A stretch of 34,861 nucleotides of DNA, from NCBI GenBank assembly GCA_900316575.1, contig ONDJ01000020.1, positions 1 to 34,861 of the forward strand. Reading direction: 5' to 3'. The notes under the pieces were generated by a model. The model was not told where the DNA came from. It ran no database searches and was given only the letters and a program-made list of their open reading frames with translations. Within the stretch, counting starts at the first letter, position 1. Each line of letters opens with the position of its first letter. The translations under genes were made by a program, and so were the position numbers. Origin of the DNA: an uncultured Prevotellaceae bacterium (lineage in GTDB: Bacteria > Bacteroidota > Bacteroidia > Bacteroidales > Bacteroidaceae). Shown piece after piece: positions 8,195 through 15,449 of the stretch.

Positions 8195-8424
8195 TTATTC
8201 ATTTACTTTAATCTTTAGTAGGTCAAAGTACATCAGCCGAGTGTTCAAAGGTAAACGACCGCCGCCGATACCCATATACTTGGCTTCAAGCCGTTCGTCA
8301 TTAATAAGGTAGCGAAAACCATTCTTTACATAATAACGAAGCGTTTCAGGACGATTCAGCGCATCAACAATAAGGAAACGGCAGCCCGTGCGATTGTTGG
8401 AATCGCTCTGATTGCTGTAGCCAT
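8195..8424 (-). pseudogene. Deletion remnant: start of one gene joined to the tail of a GNAT acetyltransferase
   Basis: On the minus strand a -7 box is followed by ATG at 8424 and a frame that begins MATAIRAIPT and stops after 22 codons (8356). In another frame, from about 8404 to 8195, the sequence reads SNNRTGCRFLIVDALNRPE, then LRYYVKNGFRYL, then LNTRLMYFDLLK. That is the C-terminal third of a GNAT N-acetyltransferase, with the usual FYxKNGF-like and LMYFDL endings. The acetyl-CoA-binding part is missing. From memory, Bacteroidales often have a small protein starting M-A/S-T-AIRAIPT just upstream of such an acetyltransferase, as in a toxin-antitoxin pair. The simplest reading is an internal deletion that fused the first codons of the upstream gene to the end of the downstream one. 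Confidence 0.65.
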
Positions 8425-8458
8425 AGTTGTCTTTATTGTTTAAGCGGCGTTTACGCTG

Positions 8459-8466
8459 CAAAAGTA
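8459..8466 (-). promoter_or_regulatory. -7 element in front of the remnant locus
   Basis: TACTTTTG on the minus strand, 34 bp before the ATG at 8424, matches TAnnTTTG. No TTTG at the expected upstream distance is seen. Confidence 0.5.
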
Positions 8467-8546
8467 TTACACTTCTACTATTAACGATAAGAAATGCAGA
8501 ACATAACGTGCATTCATGTAGTAATTGTAGCGGACACTCCTCTACC

Positions 8547-9803
8547 CTACTCAAAGCGTATGGCCTTGGCGGGCTGCACGCGCGAAACGGCGTAGCTGGG
8601 AAGGAGCAATGCACCTACCGTAAGCAACAACGTACCCACGTTGAGGGCTAGCCACCACCACCAAGTCAGCAACACGGGGACTTGCTCTACATAGTAAGAA
8701 GCGGGGTCTAAGCGCAAAGGAGCCCAATAATGCTGCACAGCGATGAGTCCAAGCCCAACAACGTTGCCGATAATCATACCTTTGCCGACTATCATCGCAG
8801 CCAACCATAAGAAAGCGTGACGCAACTGGGTGTTGGTTGCTCCCACAGCCTTGAGCACACCGATGGTTTGCACGCGCTCAAGAATAAGAATAAGCAAACC
8901 GCTAATCATCGTGAAGCCTGCTACCAGTATCATGAGCACCAACACCACGACTACGTCGAAGTCGAGCAGGTCTATCCACTGAAAAGTAGTGACAGCACGC
9001 GGGTCTTCGCGCACACTGAGGGCTACGGGCTGCATACCTGCGCTGTCGGTGTGATGAAGCAGAATTTCTCGAATTGGTGCAAGAGCCCCTTCGTGGCGGT
9101 CGAAGTCTTGGGTAAGCACCTCAATGGTGCTACAGAGATTGGGAGCCCAGCCGTTGAGCGTATTGACTGTATGCCGGTCTGTCAACACAAAGAGTTCATC
9201 GAATTGCGCAAGATTGGTATCGTAAAGCCCTGCGATGGTAAACCGACGCATCTTCACAACGTCTTCAAAAAAGTAAGCATATACGCGCTGCCCCACTTTA
9301 AGTCCGAGTTTCGTAGCAAGACGTTTGGAAAGAACAATGTTATTACCCGACTTGCTTGCACTAAAACGAGGCCACGCCCCTTCTACGAGGGATTTCTTCA
9401 TAAAAGCATCGTCAAAATCCTCGCCCACGCCTTTCAGTGCTATGGTGGTGAAGTGGTCGTTGGTTTTGAGGATGCCCATCTTTTGTGAAACGAGCTCTAC
9501 GTGCGTCACCATTGGTACGCGGCGCAGACTATCAAGAAGAGGTTCGCTGACCGCTACAGGGAAGTCTTCGGGCGACTGGAACGAAGACATATCCAATATC
9601 TCAATGTGCGAACCGAAGCCTGATATCTTGTCTTTCACCTCTTGCTGAAAACCTTTTGAAACCGCTACGGCAATCAGCATAACCGCCAAGCCCACCGCCA
9701 CACCAAACGTAGCCACAAACACTGCTGGAGCCGATGAGCGACGATTGCTTTGGTTGGCATTAGCCGTGCGGAAACGGCGAGCAAGAAACAAAGGGAAAGA
9801 CAT
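8547..9803 (-). CDS. LolC/LolE-type ABC transporter permease (FtsX family)
   Basis: A 418-residue inner-membrane protein with the FtsX-permease layout: a helix at about 27-49, a large periplasmic domain at 50-280 (MacB-like), and three helices at about 283-308, 328-356 and 380-402. GVLKAVGATNTQLRHAF, after helix 2, is the typical coupling segment, and VQPAKAIRFE is the usual ending of LolC/E proteins. In the family these permeases work with an ATPase to release lipoproteins from the inner membrane to LolA. No ATPase is next to it, so the exact role is inferred. It lies 78 bp after the aminotransferase gene on the same strand; a dispersed repeat occupies the gap. Confidence 0.85.
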   Translation of the reverse strand: MSFPLFLARRFRTANANQSNRRSSAPAVFVATFGVAVGLAVMLIAVAVSKGFQQEVKDKISGFGSHIEILDMSSFQSPEDFPVAVSEPLLDSLRRVPMVTHVELVSQKMGILKTNDHFTTIALKGVGEDFDDAFMKKSLVEGAWPRFSASKSGNNIVLSKRLATKLGLKVGQRVYAYFFEDVVKMRRFTIAGLYDTNLAQFDELFVLTDRHTVNTLNGWAPNLCSTIEVLTQDFDRHEGALAPIREILLHHTDSAGMQPVALSVREDPRAVTTFQWIDLLDFDVVVVLVLMILVAGFTMISGLLILILERVQTIGVLKAVGATNTQLRHAFLWLAAMIVGKGMIIGNVVGLGLIAVQHYWAPLRLDPASYYVEQVPVLLTWWWWLALNVGTLLLTVGALLLPSYAVSRVQPAKAIRFE

Positions 9804-9823
9804 GGTGTTTACTATTGGACAAG

Positions 9824-9872
9824 TTGCGCTTTGAAACGTCCGAGAAATAGTCTAATTGTAAATTGTCAAATG
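9824..9872. repeat. Dispersed intergenic repeat, copy A
   Basis: Contains AAACGTCCG followed by a 25-bp A/T-rich stretch (9848-9872, TAGTCTAATTGTAAATTGTC and five more bases) that is identical to 12059-12083. A diverged copy ends the window. It fills the gap between the aminotransferase and permease genes. Confidence 0.85.
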
Positions 9873-9881
9873 CGGGGGTTG

Positions 9882-11087
9882 TCAGATATTAGTTTTTCTC
9901 CCAGGATAGGCTTTCAAAGCTTCGGCAAGCACGTTCAAGGCGCGTTCCAAGTCTTCTTTACAGAGCACGTAGGCAATGCGCACTTCATCAATGCCAGCCC
10001 CTGGCGTGGTGTAAAAGCCTGCTGCCGGAGCAAGCATGATGGTCTGCCCCTCGTACTGAAAGTCGGTGAGACACCAAGCACAGAAACGCTCGGCATCGTC
10101 AACCGGCAAACGAGCCACCGTATAAAAAGCTCCCATCGGTATGGGCGAATAAACGCCTGGAATACGATTGAGCCCATCGATGAGACACTTACGACGCTCC
10201 ACATACTCCTCGTAAACCATTTCGGCATACGCCCCTGGCTCATCCATGGAAGCCTCTGCCACAATCTGCCCCAACAAAGGCGGGCTGAGACGTGCCTGAC
10301 AAAACTTCATCACTGCGGCACGCACCTCGGCATTCTTCGTTATCAACGCTCCTATGCGTATGCCGCACTCGCTATAACGCTTCGACACGCTGTCGATAAG
10401 CACCACGTTTTGCTCAATGCCTTCCAAGTGGCACGCGCTGATATAGGGCGAACCTGTATAAATGAATTCGCGATATACTTCGTCGCTAAACAGATAGAGG
10501 TCGTACTTCTTCACCAAGTCGCGTATCTGATTCATCTCGCGGCGCGTGTAGAGATAGCCCGTAGGGTTGTTGGGATTGCAAATAAGGATGGCGCGTGTGC
10601 GCTCGTTGATCAATTCCTCAAACTTTTCCACCTTGGGCAGCGAGAAACCTTCGTCAATCGTTGTAGCTATGCTTCGTATCTTTGCGCCTGCACTGACAGC
10701 GAAGGCCATGTAGTTGGCATAACTCGGTTCGGGAATGATGATCTCATCGCCAGGATTGAGACACGAAAGAAAAGCGAACAACACGGCTTCGCTGCCGCCC
10801 GTTGTAATGATGATATCGTCGGGCGTAAGTGCTATGTTGTACTTCGCGTAGTACTTCACCAGTTTTTCGCGATAAGAAAGGAAACCCTGGCTGGGACTGT
10901 ATTCCAAGACACTGCGGTCAATATGCTTGAGGACTTCCAGTCCGCTTTGTGGGGTGCGTACATCAGGTTGGCCTATATTGAGGTGAAAGACGTGTGTGCC
11001 ACGTTTTTTGGCTTCAACCGCCAACGGCGCAAGTTTACGAATAGGCGAAGAGGGCATCTCTACGGCACGAGAAGAAAGTTTCGGCAT
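9882..11087 (-). CDS. PLP-dependent class I/II aminotransferase (aspartate aminotransferase family)
   Basis: A 401-residue cytoplasmic fold-type I PLP enzyme. NPNNPTG (171-177), SDEVY with Asp202, the Schiff-base Lys236 in DSVSKRYSECGIRIG and Arg244 are all in place; GQPD near 39-42 and PSQGFLSYREKL near 65-76 are typical of the AspB subgroup. The substrate cannot be read from sequence: aspartate/2-oxoglutarate is the default, but alanine or aromatic amino acids are possible. It diverges from pyrK, with back-to-back promoter elements between them, and precedes the LolE-like gene on the same strand. A very long antisense frame across it is a codon-usage artefact. Confidence 0.92.
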   Translation of the reverse strand: MPKLSSRAVEMPSSPIRKLAPLAVEAKKRGTHVFHLNIGQPDVRTPQSGLEVLKHIDRSVLEYSPSQGFLSYREKLVKYYAKYNIALTPDDIIITTGGSEAVLFAFLSCLNPGDEIIIPEPSYANYMAFAVSAGAKIRSIATTIDEGFSLPKVEKFEELINERTRAILICNPNNPTGYLYTRREMNQIRDLVKKYDLYLFSDEVYREFIYTGSPYISACHLEGIEQNVVLIDSVSKRYSECGIRIGALITKNAEVRAAVMKFCQARLSPPLLGQIVAEASMDEPGAYAEMVYEEYVERRKCLIDGLNRIPGVYSPIPMGAFYTVARLPVDDAERFCAWCLTDFQYEGQTIMLAPAAGFYTTPGAGIDEVRIAYVLCKEDLERALNVLAEALKAYPGRKTNI

Positions 11088-11167
11088 ACGCTATATAATA
11101 TATATGATGGAGTGGTGCGCAAGGCGCAAAACAAGCGCCTATACCATTTTTCGTTCAGTTTTGCAGG

Positions 11168-11175
11168 CAAAAGTA
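11168..11175 (-). promoter_or_regulatory. -7 element of the aminotransferase promoter
   Basis: TACTTTTG on the minus strand, 80 bp before the ATG at 11087, fits TAnnTTTG. Confidence 0.5.
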
Positions 11176-11197
11176 CTGAAAACAACGTAATTCTTCT

Positions 11198-11205
11198 TAT
11201 TTTTG
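11198..11205 (+). promoter_or_regulatory. -7 element of the pyrK promoter
   Basis: TATTTTTG, 21 bp before the ATG at 11227. Because the transcript would begin downstream of it, the TTG at 11203 is unlikely to be the start codon of pyrK. Confidence 0.55.
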
Positions 11206-11226
11206 TCGCAAAGAAACCCGCTGCTT

Positions 11227-11985
11227 ATGAAAATCGTAGCCGATTTATTGGTGAAAGAGCGCGTGAGACTAACATCCGCTCATACGCTACTTTCGCTGTT
11301 TCGTCCTTCCCTTTCACACATTCAGCCTGGGCAATTCGTAGAAGTACGTGTTGACAAAAGTCCTGCAACATTCTTGCGCCGCCCCATTTCCATTCACAAT
11401 TACAATGGTTCAGACACCATAGAACTTTTGGTGCACGATGTTGGCGAAGGCACACACCAACTCTGCGAAACACCCGTTGGAAACACATTGAACTGTGTGC
11501 TGCCATTAGGAAATGGTTTTTCACTGCCCGAAAGCCCACAAAACGCTTTGCTCGTCGGCGGCGGAGTTGGCGTTGCGCCTTTGCTCCATCTGGGAAAAAC
11601 ATTGCACGAGCGCGGTTGTCATGTAACGTTTATTCTTGGCGGGAAGACAAGTAACGACATCTTACGCCGCGAAGCTTTTGAGCCATACGGGCGCATTTGC
11701 CTCACCACCGAAGACGGCTCCGCTGGCACAAAGGGGTTTGTCACCCAGCACGAAGCGATGCACGCTACCAAATACGACATTATTTATACTTGCGGTCCTA
11801 AACCCATGATGCAAGCCGTGGCACGCATTGCAAGCGAAAAAGACATTCCCTGCCAAGCTTCGCTCGAAAACATGATGGCCTGCGGTCTGGGAGCGTGTCT
11901 GTGCTGTGTAGAAAAAACCACATCGGGCAATCGATGCGTCTGCACAGACGGTCCTGTGTTCGACACGAAAGAACTGACATGGTAG
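11227..11985 (+). CDS. pyrK: Dihydroorotate dehydrogenase B, electron-transfer subunit
   Basis: PyrK carries FAD and a [2Fe-2S] cluster and passes electrons from PyrD to NAD+ in class 1B dihydroorotate dehydrogenase (pyrimidine synthesis). In the 252-residue protein, RRPISIH (51-57) binds FAD, GGGVGVAPLL (111-120) is the nucleotide site, and the cluster ligands fit Cys219, Cys224, Cys227 and Cys239 (ACGLGACLCC, then CTDGPVF). I start at the ATG at 11227; a possible upstream TTG lies in the promoter. pyrD follows after 117 bp, wider than the usual tight pair, and the gap contains a dispersed repeat. Confidence 0.95.
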   Translation: MKIVADLLVKERVRLTSAHTLLSLFRPSLSHIQPGQFVEVRVDKSPATFLRRPISIHNYNGSDTIELLVHDVGEGTHQLCETPVGNTLNCVLPLGNGFSLPESPQNALLVGGGVGVAPLLHLGKTLHERGCHVTFILGGKTSNDILRREAFEPYGRICLTTEDGSAGTKGFVTQHEAMHATKYDIIYTCGPKPMMQAVARIASEKDIPCQASLENMMACGLGACLCCVEKTTSGNRCVCTDGPVFDTKELTW

Positions 11986-12002
11986 AATTTGAAAAGTTTA
12001 GA

Positions 12003-12083
12003 ATTTGACAATTACACAATTTACCATTTTACTATTTTGCGGACGTTTCTCAGCGCAGTAGTCTAATTGTAAATTGTCAAATG
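12003..12083. repeat. Dispersed intergenic repeat, copy B, between pyrK and pyrD
   Basis: Bases 12059-12083 repeat 9848-9872 exactly. To the left, TTGCGGACGTTT is the core AAACGTCCGCAA in the opposite orientation to the other copies, and more A/T-rich pieces (ACAATTTACCATTTTAC) precede it. This looks like a rearranged or palindromic version. Confidence 0.85.
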
Positions 12084-12102
12084 TATGATTAGCCTCTAAC
12101 CT

Positions 12103-13011
12103 ATGTGCGATTTACAAATAAACATTGGCGCACTGCGCTTGAAAAATCCCGTTCTGACAGCCAGCGGAACCTTTGGATACGGCACAGAGTTCGCTCCATT
12201 TCTTGACCTTGAAGCCTTGGGCGGCTTTATTGTGAAAGGAACGACGCTTCATCCTCGCGAGGGAAATGACTATCCCCGTATGGCAGAAACACCATCGGGT
12301 ATGCTGAACTGCGTGGGTCTGCAAAACAAAGGCGTGGACCACTTTTGCCGCAAAATCTATCCCACGCTCAAAGACCTCAAAACCAACGTGATTGTCAACG
12401 TGAGCGGCTCAACCATTGAAGACTATGCCGAGTGCGCAGCGCGCATTGCCGAATTGGAACACATTCCCGCCATAGAACTCAACATCTCTTGCCCCAACGT
12501 GAAAGCTGGCGGAATGGCTTTCGGCGTGACAACAGAAGGTGCCTCGGCGGTAGTAAAGGCTGTGCGCAAGGTTTATCCCAAGACACTTATCGTGAAACTC
12601 TCGCCCAACGTCACAGACATCACCGAAATAGCCCGCGCCGTCGAAGCCGAAGGTGCCGACAGCGTCTCGCTCATTAACACTTTGCTGGGCATGGCCATTG
12701 ACATAGAAAAACGAAGTCCCGTTCTTAGCATAGCCACTGGCGGACTGAGCGGACCAGCGGTACGCCCCATAGCCCTGCGCATGGTGTGGCAAACGGCCAA
12801 AGCGATTAACATACCCGTAATTGGTCTGGGCGGTATTTGCACCGCCGAAGATGCCATCAGTTTCATCATGGCTGGAGCTACGGCCATACAGATAGGCACG
12901 GCCAACTTCCTCGACCCACGCACAGCCCAGCAAGTCGCCGAAGGCATAGAAACGTGGATGAATACCCACGGCGTGAAATCGCTTGAAGAGATAAGAGGGT
13001 GTGTCGCATAG
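12103..13011 (+). CDS. pyrD: Dihydroorotate dehydrogenase B, catalytic subunit
   Basis: PyrD oxidises dihydroorotate to orotate with FMN. The 302-residue protein has the class 1B signature [10 protein letters not shown], with Cys130 as catalytic base, TASGTFGYG near the N-terminus for FMN binding, [12 protein letters not shown], and the phosphate-binding GLGGI and GTANF segments at the end. Class 1B enzymes need PyrK, which is the gene before it. There is no N-terminal membrane helix, in line with a cytosolic enzyme. The next gene follows after 20 bp. Confidence 0.96.
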   Translation: MCDLQINIGALRLKNPVLTASGTFGYGTEFAPFLDLEALGGFIVKGTTLHPREGNDYPRMAETPSGMLNCVGLQNKGVDHFCRKIYPTLKDLKTNVIVNVSGSTIEDYAECAARIAELEHIPAIELNISCPNVKAGGMAFGVTTEGASAVVKAVRKVYPKTLIVKLSPNVTDITEIARAVEAEGADSVSLINTLLGMAIDIEKRSPVLSIATGGLSGPAVRPIALRMVWQTAKAINIPVIGLGGICTAEDAISFIMAGATAIQIGTANFLDPRTAQQVAEGIETWMNTHGVKSLEEIRGCVA

Positions 13012-13031
13012 CACAAAAACTTTATTAACTC

Positions 13032-13979
13032 ATGAAAAGCCACATCTATTACCCTAAAACGTTAAACGAAGCCCCAGCTTACATCTTCAAGTCCATGCAA
13101 GAGCGTGAAGACAGCGAGTTGGTGTTTGTGCCCGACTTCACCCTGCAACCTCGCTCGTTCCTTCACAAAGTGCTGAAGTTTCTCTTCATCGGACGAATAC
13201 CCGTCAGCGGAAAATGGGCTGAACGCATCACGGGCTACAAGGGATGGCAATGGCTGAAAACTTTGAAACCTGCTGACCGCCTATTGCTCAATGGCGTTAC
13301 AAACTTGAAAACGCTCAAAGCTATAGCTTGGCTCACTCCAAAGGGCGTGCGTCGTTATCAATACTTCAATAATTGCCTGCGCTTCGTGCTTCCACCCGAA
13401 GTGGTAGCCTATCGCGTGAAGCGGATGCACGAAATGGGATATACGCTTGTCACCTTCGACCCCCAAGAGGCCGAAGAGCACAAAATGGTCTATGCGCCTC
13501 AGTTTTACCGCTTTCCCGACAGCGCGCCAGCAAAAGAGATAAAATACGACTTCTTTTTCTGCGGCGAAGCAAAAGACCGAGGCGAACGTTTGAATCGCCT
13601 CAAACAACAACTCGAAGAACAAGGGTTCAAATGCCTTTTCATCGTAGTGGGCACAGGCGACAAACGCATTACGTACGAACAATACATAGAACACGTGCGC
13701 GAAAGTCGTTGCTTGGTAGATTTGTTTCGCGAGGGGCAAGTAGGAATTACTCGCCGCCCAGTTGAAGCTCTGTTTTTCGACAAGAAGCTACTGACCGAAA
13801 ATCCTCAAATCACAACGTTCGACTTTTTCCGCCGAGAAAACATCCTTGCCATGGAGCCAGGCTCAAACCTTGACACCGAGGCTGTGATGCACTTTATGCA
13901 AATGCCCTTAACAACCATCCCCAACGAGATAAAAGAGCGATACACCGTAGAACAATGGCTAACCTATTTCAAAGATTAA
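13032..13979 (+). CDS. Putative glycosyltransferase-like / LPS-core-type biosynthesis protein
   Basis: A 315-residue cytoplasmic protein without signal peptide or membrane helix. The second half has a phosphorylase-like layout: YDFFFCGEAKDRGERLNRL (about 173-192) would open a Rossmann domain, followed by a Ser/Arg-Cys segment HVRESRCLVDLFREGQVGITRRPVEALFF that resembles the nucleotide-sugar-binding region of GT-B/CgeB-type enzymes. Similar Bacteroidales proteins are often named 'LPS core biosynthesis protein RfaS', without proof. The donor and acceptor cannot be stated. It starts 20 bp after pyrD, so is likely co-transcribed with it, though no functional tie to pyrimidine synthesis is clear. 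Its stop codon is the first TAA of a 7-bp repeat. Confidence 0.55.
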   Translation: MKSHIYYPKTLNEAPAYIFKSMQEREDSELVFVPDFTLQPRSFLHKVLKFLFIGRIPVSGKWAERITGYKGWQWLKTLKPADRLLLNGVTNLKTLKAIAWLTPKGVRRYQYFNNCLRFVLPPEVVAYRVKRMHEMGYTLVTFDPQEAEEHKMVYAPQFYRFPDSAPAKEIKYDFFFCGEAKDRGERLNRLKQQLEEQGFKCLFIVVGTGDKRITYEQYIEHVRESRCLVDLFREGQVGITRRPVEALFFDKKLLTENPQITTFDFFRRENILAMEPGSNLDTEAVMHFMQMPLTTIPNEIKERYTVEQWLTYFKD

Positions 13980-14004
13980 AGGTTAAAGGCTAAAGGATAA
14001 AGCC
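13977..14004 (+). repeat. Four tandem TAAAGGN heptamers
   Basis: TAAAGGT, TAAAGGC, TAAAGGA and TAAAGCC follow without gap. The first TAA is the stop codon of the preceding gene. A change in copy number would not alter the protein. Confidence 0.85.
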
Positions 14005-14051
14005 CTTCGCAACTCTAAACTTTAAACGAACAACGCTAAACTTCACTAACA

Positions 14052-15437
14052 ATGACGCTGATCATTTGTGCGATATTCCTTGTTGGACTGATACTGCTCG
14101 CCACCCCACGCTTGCACAAGCTCAACGCCGCGGCGGTAGCTGTGTTTTTAGCAGCCGTTTGCTGGGTGCTCTACCTTATTCAAGCCGACGAATACATCAC
14201 GGCACTCCATGGCGAAGCATATCAGCAATTCCTTGACGGAAGAACAGCCTCGCACGCTTTGGCCAAACAGTTCGTTGCGCAAACCGTTTTTTCGCACTAC
14301 GTGGCTGTAGCTTCAGGCGTTGTGCTATTTCTGCTTTCAACGATGAACATCGTAGAAATCTTGCACAACAACGGTTGCTTTGATTTTCTCACGGCATGGT
14401 TGCGCACACGTTCGCCAAAGCGTTTGATTTGGACGCTATCTGCTTTCACCTTTCTGCTTTCGGCCAACTTGGACAACCTCACTACGGCTGTGCTGATGCT
14501 CACACTGATGCACACCTTGGTGACAAGCGACCGCTTGCGGCGTATTTATGGTTTTGTCATCGTCATGTCTGTAGCCTGCGGTGGTGCTATGACTGTCATC
14601 GGCGACGTAACCAGCCTCACGCTTTGGACTGAGGGATTGGTCACACCCACCAACTACAGCCTTATGCTCGCTCTGCCCTGCATGGCAGCTTTAGCGACAA
14701 CATTGTTCCTCTTAATGCCTAAACTACCATCGAGATTAGAACTTACCAGTACGGCAGGAGCTTATCGCGGCGACGACAATCTACTCCCTGCATGGCAGCG
14801 TTTCTTACTCTTATTCATAGGCATTGGCGGATTGTGGTTTATACCAACATTTCACCACCTCACCCAGCTTCCTCCTTTTGTAGGTGCACTATGCGTAGTG
14901 GCTGTGCTTTGGGTAGTCAACGAGCTTTGCAATCGCAAACTGATATTTAGCGACCGCATGTCGCGCCGTCGCTTCCCCACGGCCTTGCAATATGCCAACG
15001 TGCAAAACATGATGCTCTTCACGGGGCTCATACTCTCTATTGCTGCCGTTCGCGAAACAGGAGTGTTGGACACTCTATCCGCAGCCTTGGCACCTCATGG
15101 CGGGCACATGTACCTTAGCGGGGCGGTCCATGGCATATTGGGAGCACTCGTTGGTAACGTCACTGCGCTGATTGGTGGATTGGCAGTTTTTAATACCCCA
15201 TCATTTACCGAAACCATCCCTGAGGCCTACGCCGCTGAAGGCATTTTCTGGCCATGGCTCAGCTTGTGTACCTCATTGGGCGGTGCGATGCTCCTCGGCG
15301 GCACAGTGGCAGGCATTTTCTTCGAACGCATGGAAAAAGCTCCTTTATCCTGGTACCTACGCCATTGCTCACCGCGCGTCTTTGTCGGCTGGGTGGTAGC
15401 GGCAGTCGTATTCTTTGCTCAAACATATTTATTCTAA
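14052..15437 (+). CDS. nhaD: NhaD-type Na+/H+ antiporter (ion transporter superfamily)
   Basis: A 461-residue inner-membrane protein with about 12 hydrophobic segments and no signal peptide. Two motifs typical of NhaD are present: NLDNLTTA at 139-146 and GDVTSLTLW at 184-192. Both contain Asp/Thr residues of the ion-transport core in discontinuous helices; the repeat half shows GNVTALIGG near the C-terminus. NhaD exports Na+ (or Li+) in exchange for H+. It ends 12 bp before the secreted glycosidase gene, so the two are probably one transcript. The hydrophilic loop at about 46-70 (ALHGEAYQQFLDGRTASHALAK) is longer than I would expect for an ArsB-like protein. Confidence 0.88.
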   Translation: MTLIICAIFLVGLILLATPRLHKLNAAAVAVFLAAVCWVLYLIQADEYITALHGEAYQQFLDGRTASHALAKQFVAQTVFSHYVAVASGVVLFLLSTMNIVEILHNNGCFDFLTAWLRTRSPKRLIWTLSAFTFLLSANLDNLTTAVLMLTLMHTLVTSDRLRRIYGFVIVMSVACGGAMTVIGDVTSLTLWTEGLVTPTNYSLMLALPCMAALATTLFLLMPKLPSRLELTSTAGAYRGDDNLLPAWQRFLLLFIGIGGLWFIPTFHHLTQLPPFVGALCVVAVLWVVNELCNRKLIFSDRMSRRRFPTALQYANVQNMMLFTGLILSIAAVRETGVLDTLSAALAPHGGHMYLSGAVHGILGALVGNVTALIGGLAVFNTPSFTETIPEAYAAEGIFWPWLSLCTSLGGAMLLGGTVAGIFFERMEKAPLSWYLRHCSPRVFVGWVVAAVVFFAQTYLF

Positions 15438-15449
15438 CATCATACTGAA

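Noticed and set aside
9750-11354. Plus-strand open frame of 534 codons
   Set aside because: It is antisense to the aminotransferase gene, which has all PLP-site motifs. The frame arises from codon usage and has a low-complexity, His/Arg-rich translation.
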